A stretch of DNA of 64,000 bases from Chryseobacterium sp. BGARF1 (GCF_001677955.1 NZ_LELA01000081.1:1-64000), one strand, 5' to 3'; shown: positions 18,455-26,855, counted from the stretch's first letter. The notes: a model not told the origin generated them from the letters alone. A program made the numbers and translations.

Positions 18455-18494
18455 AAAACAAAATCCTTTTCCGGAAATTTACCGAAAAAGGATT
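18455..18494 (-). terminator. Terminator of the ferritin-like operon
   Basis: Arms AATCCTTTT-CGG and CCG-AAAAGGATT (12 pairs, one mismatch, 7-base loop) followed on the minus strand by a T-rich run, 26 bases after the stop of the downstream ferritin-like gene. Confidence 0.85.
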
Positions 18495-18519
18495 AAAGAA
18501 TTTATGCTAATTTATGTTG

Positions 18520-19335
18520 TTAAACAATAAACAAACCTGCAATTGCCGCTGCATCTGAACCGCTGAGAACCTCATCATAAGCTGCAGATCCGGCCGCAGC
18601 TCCAAAAGCAGTTGCAGTATTAAATCCAGCTTGTAATGTCACATCTTCTCCTGCATAAACAGCATTTGTTGCAGCAGGCATATTTCCGCCATTTGCTAAT
18701 TCTATCCAGCCTTTATTGGCGCGCATTCTTCGCACCTGAGAAGCATGTCTCGCTTCCACTGAGTGAATCTGTAAAGCAGCCTGAAGGACAGCTTTATTAG
18801 ACATTACATTTCCTGCCTGACCTTTGTAAGCCCTTACACCAGTATCTTCAAAAGCTTGCGCCAAAATCATAAACTGTTGATAATTGGTAAAAGGTGTAAA
18901 ATTTCCTCCTGCTGTAAAATCGAAAGTAGGTTTTGCTCCAGGAGTTTCTCCTAAAGAAGTTAATGTTGCTTTTAGAAAAGCAACGTGAGCTGCTTCATGT
19001 TTAGAGATTTGCATAAAAACAGTACGGTCTGCGGTAGGAATCAAAGTTCCTGCATTCAGTCCTAATCTGTAATACTCATCTTCTAAATATTCCAGCGTTA
19101 ATGCTAATTGAAGGGCATCTGTTAAAGCACTTTTCTTCGCATTACCGGGCATATTATCGTTAAAAGTTTCTGCTTTTGCGGTAGTGGTCATTAAACCAGC
19201 CAAACCTAATGGTAAAGCTGCAACTGCGGCTTTCTTTCCAAATGCTGAAATATCTGAAAGCGAACCTGATCTAGACGTTTGTCTTGTAAAAAAAGAATCG
19301 TCTGAAAGTTTATCTAGTAATTTAAGAATATTCAT
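18520..19335 (-). CDS. Exported ferritin-like domain protein
   Basis: A 271-residue protein of the Ferritin_2 class (PF13668). A long N-terminal segment ends in a hydrophobic stretch (about 34-52, AAVAALPLGLAGLMTTTAKA) before the mature helices. The four-helix bundle carries metal-type Glu/His motifs: LEYLEDEYYRLG, KHEAAHVAFLK, AFEDTGVRAYKG and HSVEARHASQVRRMR. Such exported proteins are associated with oxidative or desiccation stress, but a ferroxidase role is only inferred. The second gene of a pair: it starts 19 bases after the Tat-type paralogue. The C-terminus has an additional 60-residue segment of unclear role. Confidence 0.88.
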   Translation of the reverse strand: MNILKLLDKLSDDSFFTRQTSRSGSLSDISAFGKKAAVAALPLGLAGLMTTTAKAETFNDNMPGNAKKSALTDALQLALTLEYLEDEYYRLGLNAGTLIPTADRTVFMQISKHEAAHVAFLKATLTSLGETPGAKPTFDFTAGGNFTPFTNYQQFMILAQAFEDTGVRAYKGQAGNVMSNKAVLQAALQIHSVEARHASQVRRMRANKGWIELANGGNMPAATNAVYAGEDVTLQAGFNTATAFGAAAGSAAYDEVLSGSDAAAIAGLFIV

Positions 19336-19354
19336 AATAATAGATTTAATTTGA

Positions 19355-20065
19355 TTAGTTGATACCTTGTTCTTTCCAAGTGAATGGAGTTTTTATAAAT
19401 CCTCCAGCTGCCATTACAATATCTTTTGGCTCTTTGGCAACATCAAGTCCGTTTGCATTGATCACATCATCTCCTGAAAATGCAGCAGTTCCCGGATTGA
19501 TTAAATCTCTGATTGCTGAAGCATGTCTTGCTTCCACAGAAACAATTTTTCCGGCAATCACTAAATATGCAGGATTCGAAATATATTTTCCGGCCGCATT
19601 ATATGCTGCAACACCAGTATCTTCCAAAGCCTTTGCTGTAGCCAAAACTGAGTTTCTATCATTAAAATTCACATTCGTATACTGAAATTCTAATGTAGGT
19701 AAAACATTATTCGTGACACCAGAAATGGCTGCCTTGAAAAAATCACGGTGTATAACTTCATGGTGATAAAGATCTGTAAGCACTTCTTTTTCAGCATTTG
19801 AAATACCGGAATAAAAGTTATTAACAACTTTAGTATAAAAATCTGCTTCTAATTGCTCAAGAGCATATGCATAATTGAGAACACCTACATCACCTGTTCC
19901 CAAATCAAATATTTTGTTAGGTTCCATGTATTCGAAATCGTCGTCATCGCAGCCTATCAAAGTAAGGCCGGCAACGGCAATACCAATGCCGCTCAGTTTT
20001 AGAAAGTTTCTTCTGCCGGTATCCAGAGTTGCTCCCTGGTTAGAAACTTGAATTGGTTTTTTCAT
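19355..20065 (-). CDS. Tat-exported ferritin-like lipoprotein
   Basis: A 236-residue Ferritin_2 paralogue. The N-terminus has the twin-arginine motif RRNFLK (18-23), a hydrophobic core and a lipobox ending at Cys39 (LTLIGC), so a folded, lipid-anchored periplasmic protein is predicted. The helix motifs are ALEQLEADFYTK, LYHHEVIHRDFFK, ALEDTGVAAYNA and VEARHASAIRDL. Tat export of a folded, probably metal-loaded bundle fits the family. First gene of the pair; the upstream region has a GAGACTCTC palindrome just before a CGTAAGT box. Confidence 0.9.
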   Translation of the reverse strand: MKKPIQVSNQGATLDTGRRNFLKLSGIGIAVAGLTLIGCDDDDFEYMEPNKIFDLGTGDVGVLNYAYALEQLEADFYTKVVNNFYSGISNAEKEVLTDLYHHEVIHRDFFKAAISGVTNNVLPTLEFQYTNVNFNDRNSVLATAKALEDTGVAAYNAAGKYISNPAYLVIAGKIVSVEARHASAIRDLINPGTAAFSGDDVINANGLDVAKEPKDIVMAAGGFIKTPFTWKEQGIN

Positions 20066-20269
20066 AATATAATTTTTAAATGGGTTTAGTATTTAAAATT
20101 ACTTACGAGACTCTCAACGCTTTGGTTTTATTAAATTGTAAAAAAAATTAAAATTCATTAAAAACTTAATTGAAAAAACACCACTTCTATTGAAAATAAT
20201 TCAACATTAAAAGAAGAATGAATTTGAATTTGAGCAGACATTTCAATAGCTTTTAAAATAAATTTTACC

Positions 20270-20277
20270 TATTTTTG
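20270..20277 (+). promoter_or_regulatory. Minus-7 element of recJ
   Basis: TATTTTTG matches TAnnTTTG and ends only four bases before the ATG, so the transcript would begin at or next to the start codon. The upstream TTTG element is not seen at the standard spacing. Confidence 0.45.
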
Positions 20278-20281
20278 TGAC

Positions 20282-21994
20282 ATGAGCCAAAAATGGATTT
20301 ATAAACCCGAACCTGATGAAGAAATTGTAGATGGATTGAGTTCGTCGCTTGGTTTTGGAACTTTTGAATCCAAACTATTAGTTCTCAGAGGAATCGACAA
20401 TTATCAAAAGGCGAGAGAATTTTTCAAGCCTAATATCTCCGATATCCACAGTCCTTTTCTGATGGCAGATATGCAAAAAGCAGTAGAACGCATTGCAACA
20501 GCTATAGAAAATGGAGAAAAAATCATGGTTTACGGAGATTACGACGTAGACGGAACGACTGCCGTTGCGCTGATGTATCTTTATCTTAGAAAAATTGTTC
20601 AAAAAAAATATTTAGATTATTATATTCCAGACCGGAATTCTGAAGGATACGGAATTTCTACTGAAGGTATCGACTTTGCAAAGGAAAATGGCTTTTCGCT
20701 TATTATTGCATTGGATTGCGGAATTAAGGCGATTGACATGATTAATTATGCCAAAACCAAAGATATCGAGTTTATTATTTGCGATCATCACTTACCCGGA
20801 GATGAAATTCCAGATGCAACAGCCGTTTTAGACCCGAAAAGGGTTGACTGCCGATATCCTTTTAAAGAACTTTCAGGATGTGGGGTAGGTTTTAAACTAT
20901 GCCAAGGTCTGAATACTATTTATAAAATCCCAGAATCTGAACTGTTTGAATTGACAGATCTTCTGGCAATTTCTATTGCTGCAGATATTGTTTCGATGAC
21001 AGGAGAAAACAGAGTTTTAGCAAAAATGGGACTTAAAATGCTCAGAAAAACCCGAAACATGGGACTGAGACTTTTGATTCCGGAAGATAAACTTTCTCAT
21101 TTTGAAATTTCAAATATTGTTTTTGAAATTGCACCAAAAATCAACGCTGCCGGAAGAATTTCCCAAGGAAAAGCTGCCGTAGAATTGATGGTTTCAGACA
21201 ATCTGAAACACGCTCATCAAATCGTAAGCGACATTATGAATCTTAATGATGAAAGGCGTGAACTCGACATGAATTCTACCCTTTCAGCGCTTAATCAAAT
21301 CATAGAATCACAACAACAGACAAAATTCTCAACCATCGTTTACCATCCTGAATGGAATAAAGGTGTGATAGGAATTGTTGCCTCAAGACTTACCGAAACT
21401 TACTATAAACCTACATTGGTTTTCACAGACGGAAATAATGGTGAAATGGTAGCTTCTGCACGATCTGTCTCAGATTTTGATGTACATGAAGCATTGGACT
21501 TATGCTCGGAATACTTCCTGAAATTTGGAGGTCACCATGCTGCTGCAGGACTTTCTATGGAGAAATCGAAGTTTGAGGATTTCAAAATTAAATTTGAAAG
21601 AATTGTTGGTGAAAAAATTAAAGACCATCAAAGAGAGCCATCAATTACCATAGATGCAGATATAGATGCAGATGAAATTAATAGAGATTTTATTAATTTC
21701 CACAGAAAACTGGCTCCGTTTGGACCTCAGAATATGAAGCCTAATTTAGTTTTAAGAAATCAAAAAATTTCCGGTTACCTAAAAACAATGGGTAAAGATA
21801 ATAATCACCTTAAGTTTTATATCAAACAAGAATCTACCGGAAGAAATATAGAATGTATTGGTTTTAAATTAGGCCAATTTGCCGATGATTTTAGAACTAA
21901 AAATTTCGATATAGCTTTTACACTAGAAGAAAATCATTGGAAAGGAAATGTAACGCATTGCCTGAATATTAAAGATGTGAAATTTCTGGATTAG
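20282..21994 (+). CDS. recJ: Single-stranded-DNA-specific exonuclease RecJ
   Basis: A 570-residue RecJ with the DHH phosphoesterase motifs: DYDVDGTT (86-93), LDCGIKAID, IICDHHLPGDE (about 163-173) and DLLAISIAADIV, then the DHHA1 motif GGHHAAAGLSM and a C-terminal OB-like domain. It degrades single-stranded DNA 5' to 3' in recombination and mismatch repair. The TAG stop codon is contributed by the repeat at the edge of the four-helix-bundle cassette (GGA TTAGGTTTTAGG). The start is the only ATG consistent with family length. Confidence 0.97.
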   Translation: MSQKWIYKPEPDEEIVDGLSSSLGFGTFESKLLVLRGIDNYQKAREFFKPNISDIHSPFLMADMQKAVERIATAIENGEKIMVYGDYDVDGTTAVALMYLYLRKIVQKKYLDYYIPDRNSEGYGISTEGIDFAKENGFSLIIALDCGIKAIDMINYAKTKDIEFIICDHHLPGDEIPDATAVLDPKRVDCRYPFKELSGCGVGFKLCQGLNTIYKIPESELFELTDLLAISIAADIVSMTGENRVLAKMGLKMLRKTRNMGLRLLIPEDKLSHFEISNIVFEIAPKINAAGRISQGKAAVELMVSDNLKHAHQIVSDIMNLNDERRELDMNSTLSALNQIIESQQQTKFSTIVYHPEWNKGVIGIVASRLTETYYKPTLVFTDGNNGEMVASARSVSDFDVHEALDLCSEYFLKFGGHHAAAGLSMEKSKFEDFKIKFERIVGEKIKDHQREPSITIDADIDADEINRDFINFHRKLAPFGPQNMKPNLVLRNQKISGYLKTMGKDNNHLKFYIKQESTGRNIECIGFKLGQFADDFRTKNFDIAFTLEENHWKGNVTHCLNIKDVKFLD

Positions 21995-22410
21995 GTTTTA
22001 GGAGTTAGGTTTTAGGGATTATAAAAACATATGGGAAATTATAAGGAATTAATTGTTTGGCAGAAATCTGTAGATCTTGTAACAGATATTTATTCTTGTA
22101 CCAAAAATTTTCCAAAAGAAGAGCTCTATTCTTTAACCAGTCAAATTCGCCGTTCATCAATTTCAATTCCGTCGAATATTGCAGAGGGACATTCCAGAAG
22201 ATCACAAATTGATTACCTACAATTTTTAAAAATAGCGAGAGGAAGTTGTGCAGAATTTGAAACTCAATTAATAATCTCGAAAAATCTAAATTATTTAAAT
22301 ACTGATGAGTTTGATCATTTAAGTAAAAAATCAGAAGAAATCGCGAAAATGTTGAACGCACTTATCACTAAACTGCAAACTAATTCCTAAAACCTAATTC
22401 CTAAGCCCTG
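21991..22410 (+). mobile_element. Four-helix-bundle cassette 2 with inverted ends
   Basis: TTAGGTTTTAGGA (21991-22003) is followed by GTTAGGTTTTAGGG; the complement of the same 13-mer occurs at 22385-22397 next to a TTCCTAAGCCCTG end. The arms point inward around the S23-like gene. As in cassette 1, the outer left end makes the stop codon of the upstream gene (recJ TAG) and the right end stops just before the downstream start codon (nadD, five bases away). The right arm also overlaps the stop codon of the S23-like gene itself. Confidence 0.6.
22031..22390 (+). CDS. Four-helix-bundle protein, S23 family, second copy
   Basis: A 119-residue paralogue of the protein at 2960-3310 with the same core: VWQKS, QIRRSSISIPSNIAEG (38-53), RRS and YLQFLKIARGSCAE (62-75). 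The divergence is mostly in the N-terminal helix and the last 30 residues. It lies between recJ and nadD in the same orientation as both, so it may be transcribed with them. Family knowledge says these small basic bundles form oligomers and may bind nucleic acid; function here is unknown. Confidence 0.93.
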   Translation: MGNYKELIVWQKSVDLVTDIYSCTKNFPKEELYSLTSQIRRSSISIPSNIAEGHSRRSQIDYLQFLKIARGSCAEFETQLIISKNLNYLNTDEFDHLSKKSEEIAKMLNALITKLQTNS

Positions 22411-22415
22411 AAATA

Positions 22416-23000
22416 ATGAAAAAAATCGGCTTATTTTTCGGATCATTTAACCCAATTCATATCGGGCATTTGATATTGGCGAACTATATTCTTGAAAATT
22501 CGGATATGAATGAATTGTGGTTTGTAGTGAGTCCGCAAAATCCTTTTAAAGAAAAAAAGTCACTTCTGAAAGATCACAACAGGCTTGACATGGTAGAACT
22601 TGCCATCAAAAATTATCCCGATATGCGTGCTTCAAATGTAGAGTTCTCACTTCCTACACCAAGTTACACCATCGATACTTTAACCTATCTGAAAGAAAAA
22701 CACCCAGACTATTCTTTTAGTTTAATAATGGGTGAAGATAATCTTGGAAGTTTACACAAATGGAAAAATTCTGATTTATTGATAAAAAATCATCACATCA
22801 TTGTTTATCCTAGAGTTTTTGAAGGTGACAAAAAAGATTCTAAATACATAAACCACGAAAATATTTCGCTTGTAAAAGCACCTGTGATTGAGTTATCTGC
22901 AACTGAAATTCGCAATATGATTCAGCAAGGTAAAAATGTAAGACCGATGCTTCCGCCTGAAGTTTTTGAATATTTGGATGGAAGTAGTTTTTACAAATAG
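22416..23000 (+). CDS. nadD: Nicotinate-nucleotide adenylyltransferase
   Basis: A 194-residue nucleotidyltransferase of NAD synthesis: it converts nicotinate mononucleotide and ATP to deamido-NAD. The nucleotide-binding motif is GSFNPIHIGH (9-18) and the C-terminal SATEIRNMI (about 168-176) is the ISSTxxR-type motif; the size is typical. The start is preceded by the end of the four-helix-bundle cassette. The TAG stop runs directly into a heptamer array. Confidence 0.95.
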   Translation: MKKIGLFFGSFNPIHIGHLILANYILENSDMNELWFVVSPQNPFKEKKSLLKDHNRLDMVELAIKNYPDMRASNVEFSLPTPSYTIDTLTYLKEKHPDYSFSLIMGEDNLGSLHKWKNSDLLIKNHHIIVYPRVFEGDKKDSKYINHENISLVKAPVIELSATEIRNMIQQGKNVRPMLPPEVFEYLDGSSFYK

Positions 23001-23042
23001 TTGTTAGTTGTTAGTTGTTAGTTGTTAGTTGTTAGTTGTTAG
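23001..23042. repeat. Heptamer tandem repeat (TTGTTAG)6
   Basis: Six exact copies of TTGTTAG fill the space after the nadD stop codon up to 20 bases before the DUF3817 gene. It shares the seven-base period with the array at the window start but differs in sequence. Confidence 0.97.
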
Positions 23043-23062
23043 TCAAAATTAATCTTTGTTTA

Positions 23063-23401
23063 ATGGAATTTTTAGAAAAGTTTTTCGCAAAATATGGTCA
23101 GGAAAAAGTCATCAAGTGGTTTAAGCAAATCTGTTTAGCTGAAGCCATTTCATGGTTTTTCCTTTTTACTGCGATGATCTGGATCCGTGTCGACCCTGAA
23201 GGTATTTTGCCGATTGTATATATAAGCACAATTGGGAGTATTCACGGATTATTTTTTACGCTTTACCTGCTATTTCTTCCTTCCACAAGAAAAATATATA
23301 CTTGGGATGATGAAGATTCTGTCTTTGCTCTCATCGCTGCCTTTTTTCCTTTTGCCACAATTTGGATTGACAAAAAGCTGGCGCGTTTCGATAGGGAATA
23401 A
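23063..23401 (+). CDS. DUF3817 small membrane protein
   Basis: A 112-residue protein starting at MEFLEKFFAKYG; an upstream alternative start lies in the heptamer repeat and is rejected. Three membrane helices are predicted (about 25-45, 52-72 and 85-100), and the pattern AEAISWFFLFTAM and IGSIHGLFFTLYL matches DUF3817, a family of unknown function in which an MmpS/YcxB-like role has not been shown. The positive C-terminus suggests the end is cytoplasmic. Confidence 0.85.
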   Translation: MEFLEKFFAKYGQEKVIKWFKQICLAEAISWFFLFTAMIWIRVDPEGILPIVYISTIGSIHGLFFTLYLLFLPSTRKIYTWDDEDSVFALIAAFFPFATIWIDKKLARFDRE

Positions 23402-23426
23402 TTAAATTTTTAAAAAAAATCACTTC

Positions 23427-23453
23427 AACTGTAACAAATCTACTGTTACAGTT
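23427..23453. other. Perfect inverted repeat upstream of an outer-membrane protein gene
   Basis: AACTGTAACA and TGTTACAGTT (10 bases each) with a 7-base spacer, 26 bases after the DUF3817 stop. No T-run follows, so it is better explained as a repressor operator or weak processing hairpin than as a terminator. The rest of the 239-base gap is AT-rich and otherwise holds only the promoter at 23584. Confidence 0.6.
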
Positions 23454-23557
23454 GTCTTATTATGTAGAAACTCAAAATTCCACAAATTCCAATAATAAAT
23501 TTTAACCATTGATAATCAAATATTTACAATCAAAATAAAAACATTTACACTACTTTG

Positions 23558-23591
23558 TATTGCATGATACTATATTTATTACATATCTTTG
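23558..23591 (+). promoter_or_regulatory. Promoter of the outer-membrane beta-barrel gene
   Basis: TATCTTTG (23584-23591) matches TAnnTTTG; a TTG lies 21 bases upstream. Transcription should start near 23598, leaving a leader of about 43 bases. Confidence 0.55.
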
Positions 23592-23640
23592 CAATGTAAA
23601 ATAACAAGGAATACAAGCTTCTAAACTAAAAAATATAATT

Positions 23641-25887
23641 ATGAAAACTCAAATATTCATCGCAGCCCTTTTCTTTAGCGGACTTACTTTTGCCCAGGAA
23701 AAAAAATCAGATTCAGTAAAAACTCAAAAAATAGAAGAAGTTGTATTAAAAAAGCAAGTTTTCAAAAAGCAAAGCGACCGTTTTGTATATGATGTAGCTG
23801 CATCTCCTGTAACAAAGGGTAATACGACGTTTGATCTATTGAGACAAACGCCTTTACTTTCTACAACAGATGATAAAACTTTAAAAATTGTGGGGAAAAA
23901 TAATGCCCTTATCTACATTAACGGTAGAAAAACTAATATGGATGCAGAGTCTGTTACTCAGTTTCTGAAAAATACTCCCGCAGAAAACATTCAGAAAATT
24001 GAAGTCATTACCGTTCCTGGAAGTGAATTTCAGGTAGAATCTTCAGACGGGATCATTAATATTATTCTTAAAAAGAAAATGAGCGACGGCCTGAACGGAA
24101 ACATGAGAATGTCTAATACTCAAAATAAATACAACGCCAGTTCTGCAAGCTTCTCTGCAAACTACAGAAAAGATAAACTTGGAATCAGTGCAAATCTAAG
24201 CGGAGGAGAAAATATTCAGGCTCAAAGTTACATTTTAAGAAATGGAACCGATCTCGTAAAAAATGAATCAACAGGGGATATTGACGATCCTAACAAAAAC
24301 CTTGGTGGATATTTAAACTTTGACTATCAATTAAATGATAAAAGTAATTTAGCTTTATCTTGGAATACCTGGGCTAATAAAAGTTATGGCTCAACAGTTG
24401 AACTTTTAAATAATTTAAATGTCTATAATAAAGACGGAAGTTTATCAAAAACAGATCTTACCCGCTCTAGCAATATTGAAAACGCAAGAAATTATAATAA
24501 CTCAGTTAATTTAAACTACGAATTAAAGACAGATTCTTTAGGAAGTAAATTAAATTTGAATGCCGCTTATCTTATCTATAAAAGATTTCAAAATTCACAG
24601 AACAGAACTTTAGTTCATGATACTTCAGGAAGCTTTACTCAACTCAGACAAAATGTAATTCAGGATCTTCCTCAAATCGTCAACAATTTTTCAAGTACAG
24701 TAGATTATATTAAAAAATTCAAAAATGACTTTACGGCTTCTGTAGGAGGAAATTTTAATACTACTAAAACGGATAATGATACAAAGAATTTTTTCAAATA
24801 TTATGATGAAAATGGAAAATTTAATAACACTAAACCAGATCTTAATCATTTTATTTATGACGAACAGATCTATGGAGCTTACATTACTTTAGAAAAGAAA
24901 TTTTCAGATAAATTTTCGGGAAAAGTAGGAACTAGATACGAAATCACAAAAAGCTTGGGTACCTCTGAAATCCCTAATAAAGAGATGCAGAAATTTGAAA
25001 GAAACTACAACAATCTACTTCCATATTTAAGCTTAAATTATACAGTTAATGACAAAAATAACATTTCGTATGCATTTTCGAGCAGAATGAGAAGACCAAG
25101 TTTTTGGGAACTGAATCCCGTGAAAAATATTCTTACGCAGGATAATTATACTCAAAATAACCCTTTTGTAAAAGCTTCGTCAACTTATAATCAAGAATTG
25201 ACTTATATGTTTAAAAATTCTTATTTCTTGATTTTAAATCATTCTTACTTTAAAGATGTAATTACTCAAGTTCCGCTTCAGAGAGATATTGTAAGAGATG
25301 GTGTAACGTACAGACAATTGGCATACATCAGAACTAATTTTGGCGACAAACAAGAAATGTCTGCAATGTTGGGAATGAACAAAACATTTTTTAATCAATA
25401 TTTGACAACCAATTTCAATATCGGAGTACAGCACAATGTAAACAACGGAACTTTGAATACAGACCCTACATCTGGGCAGGTTTTTGACACTTATATTAAC
25501 AATAGAAAATCAACAAGTATTCTTATTCAAACCAATAACACTATTCGTTTAGATAAAAAGAAAACCTGGTTTTTGGGCGTAAATTATTTCTTCGTAGACA
25601 AGCAACAAATCGAATTGGGAATGCTTAAAAATCTTTCAAGCCTTGATTTAAGTTTAAAGAAAAACTGGAACGACTGGACCTTTGCATTAAATATTACCGA
25701 CGTGCTTAGAACCAACATCGTAGAAATTGAAGATTACCAAGCCAACGGAAATTACAATTACGTAAGAAATGACCAATTCAGAAGAGGCGGAACATTCAGC
25801 ATCACTTATAATTTCGGAAACCAGAAAGTGAAAAAAGTAAGAGACATCGAAGGCGCATCAGACGCTATTAAAAGCAGAACACGTTAA
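23641..25887 (+). CDS. TonB-dependent-receptor-like outer-membrane beta-barrel protein
   Basis: A 748-residue protein with a signal peptide (1-18), a plug domain (about 30-150, with LIYINGRKTNMD and EVITVPGSEF and GIINIILKKK), and a long barrel of the OMP_b-brl_3 type (PF14905). It lacks the N-terminal carboxypeptidase-like domain and any SusD partner, so it is not a standard SusC. Substrate is unknown. The barrel end is followed by a charged tail ending SRTR, like the paralogue at 30978-33149. It has its own promoter and a terminator. Confidence 0.9.
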   Translation: MKTQIFIAALFFSGLTFAQEKKSDSVKTQKIEEVVLKKQVFKKQSDRFVYDVAASPVTKGNTTFDLLRQTPLLSTTDDKTLKIVGKNNALIYINGRKTNMDAESVTQFLKNTPAENIQKIEVITVPGSEFQVESSDGIINIILKKKMSDGLNGNMRMSNTQNKYNASSASFSANYRKDKLGISANLSGGENIQAQSYILRNGTDLVKNESTGDIDDPNKNLGGYLNFDYQLNDKSNLALSWNTWANKSYGSTVELLNNLNVYNKDGSLSKTDLTRSSNIENARNYNNSVNLNYELKTDSLGSKLNLNAAYLIYKRFQNSQNRTLVHDTSGSFTQLRQNVIQDLPQIVNNFSSTVDYIKKFKNDFTASVGGNFNTTKTDNDTKNFFKYYDENGKFNNTKPDLNHFIYDEQIYGAYITLEKKFSDKFSGKVGTRYEITKSLGTSEIPNKEMQKFERNYNNLLPYLSLNYTVNDKNNISYAFSSRMRRPSFWELNPVKNILTQDNYTQNNPFVKASSTYNQELTYMFKNSYFLILNHSYFKDVITQVPLQRDIVRDGVTYRQLAYIRTNFGDKQEMSAMLGMNKTFFNQYLTTNFNIGVQHNVNNGTLNTDPTSGQVFDTYINNRKSTSILIQTNNTIRLDKKKTWFLGVNYFFVDKQQIELGMLKNLSSLDLSLKKNWNDWTFALNITDVLRTNIVEIEDYQANGNYNYVRNDQFRRGGTFSITYNFGNQKVKKVRDIEGASDAIKSRTR

Positions 25888-25918
25888 CATTCAATCTTCA
25901 TATATTTTATTTTGTACA

Positions 25919-25949
25919 GAAACCTGCCAAGAAATTGGTGGGTTTCGTT
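25919..25949 (+). terminator. Terminator of the outer-membrane protein gene
   Basis: GAAACCTGCC (25919-25928) pairs over its full length, with two G-T pairs, to GGTGGGTTTC (25937-25946), loop AAGAAATT, followed by GTTTA. It lies 31 bases after the stop. Confidence 0.75.
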
Positions 25950-25960
25950 TATATTTAAGT

Positions 25961-26812
25961 ATGAATAAATTTTTAGCCCTTTTATTTTTCGTTTTACTGT
26001 TGAGTTGTAAAGAAAAAACAGTAAATATAAGTAAAGACATTACTTTCGATAAACAAATGGATGTCTCTTACGGAAATAATTCCGAACAAAAATTAGATTT
26101 ATATATTCCCAAAAACACCCAACAAAATAAAGACCTATTCATCATCATTCATGGTGGAGGTTGGAAGGGAGGAAACAAATCTCAGCTTACTTATTTCACT
26201 TTATCGATGATGGAGAAATTCCCTAAAAGTGTTTTTGCGAACATTAATTACAGATTGGCTTCAGAAAATCGTTTCGGCATTCCAAACCAGACCGATGATA
26301 TTGATAACGTAATTTTATTTTTAGAGAAAACATTAAAATATAAACCCAATATTATTCTTCTCGGAAACAGTGCAGGTGGTCATTTATCTATGCTTTATTC
26401 ATATAAATTTGATTATAATAAAAGAATAAAAGCAGTGATAAATATCGTCGGTCCAGCCGATTTATCAGATCCAAGTTTTAAAAATTATTATGATTATTCA
26501 TTTGTAGAAAATCATTTGGTTGATCCAGCTATACTTTCTAAGGGAATTTCTATGGAAAATTTTGCAAGCCCAGTTTATTGGATTGCTAAAACGGCTCCAC
26601 CAACCCTATCTTTTTACGGAAATAATGACACTGTAATTCCATTGTCACAAAAAAATATTTTAGATCCAGCTTTAAACAAAAACGGTGTTTTTAATCAATC
26701 TTTCGAATTTCCCGGTGGACATCTCGATTGGGCGAATGAGAAAAATGCTCCGTTTGTAATCAATTCGATTAGTGAGTTTTTAAAGCAAATTGACAAAAAT
26801 AAAACGCCCTGA
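25961..26812 (+). CDS. Lipoprotein alpha/beta-hydrolase (esterase-like)
   Basis: A 283-residue protein. The lipobox LLLSC puts the lipidated cysteine at residue 16. The hydrolase has the oxyanion motif HGGGW (64-68), the nucleophile elbow GNSAGG (Ser137) and a late GGHLDW histidine, matching the BD-FAE/HSL-like esterase group. Probable substrate: short-chain or polysaccharide-linked esters in the periplasm. The neighbour on the opposite strand is a GH43-like enzyme, so a glycan ester role is plausible but not shown. The stop codon lies within the terminator hairpin. Confidence 0.88.
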   Translation: MNKFLALLFFVLLLSCKEKTVNISKDITFDKQMDVSYGNNSEQKLDLYIPKNTQQNKDLFIIIHGGGWKGGNKSQLTYFTLSMMEKFPKSVFANINYRLASENRFGIPNQTDDIDNVILFLEKTLKYKPNIILLGNSAGGHLSMLYSYKFDYNKRIKAVINIVGPADLSDPSFKNYYDYSFVENHLVDPAILSKGISMENFASPVYWIAKTAPPTLSFYGNNDTVIPLSQKNILDPALNKNGVFNQSFEFPGGHLDWANEKNAPFVINSISEFLKQIDKNKTP

Positions 26813-26836
26813 AAAATTTCAAAGCGTTTTATTATT
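26799..26836. terminator. Bidirectional terminator, overlapping the esterase stop
   Basis: Perfect arms AATAAAACGC (26799-26808) and GCGTTTTATT (26824-26833), with an additional inner TGAAA/TTTCA pairing. It serves the esterase gene and the convergent GH43-like gene. Confidence 0.88.
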
Positions 26837-26855
26837 TAATTAAATATTTTAAAGT

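Noticed and set aside
22005..22361. Minus-strand frame of 118 codons opposite the second four-helix-bundle gene
   Set aside because: No family features; the plus-strand frame matches S23 throughout.
23036..23062. TTG start of the DUF3817 gene in the heptamer repeat
   Set aside because: The ATG at 23063 gives the family N-terminus and avoids coding from repeat sequence.
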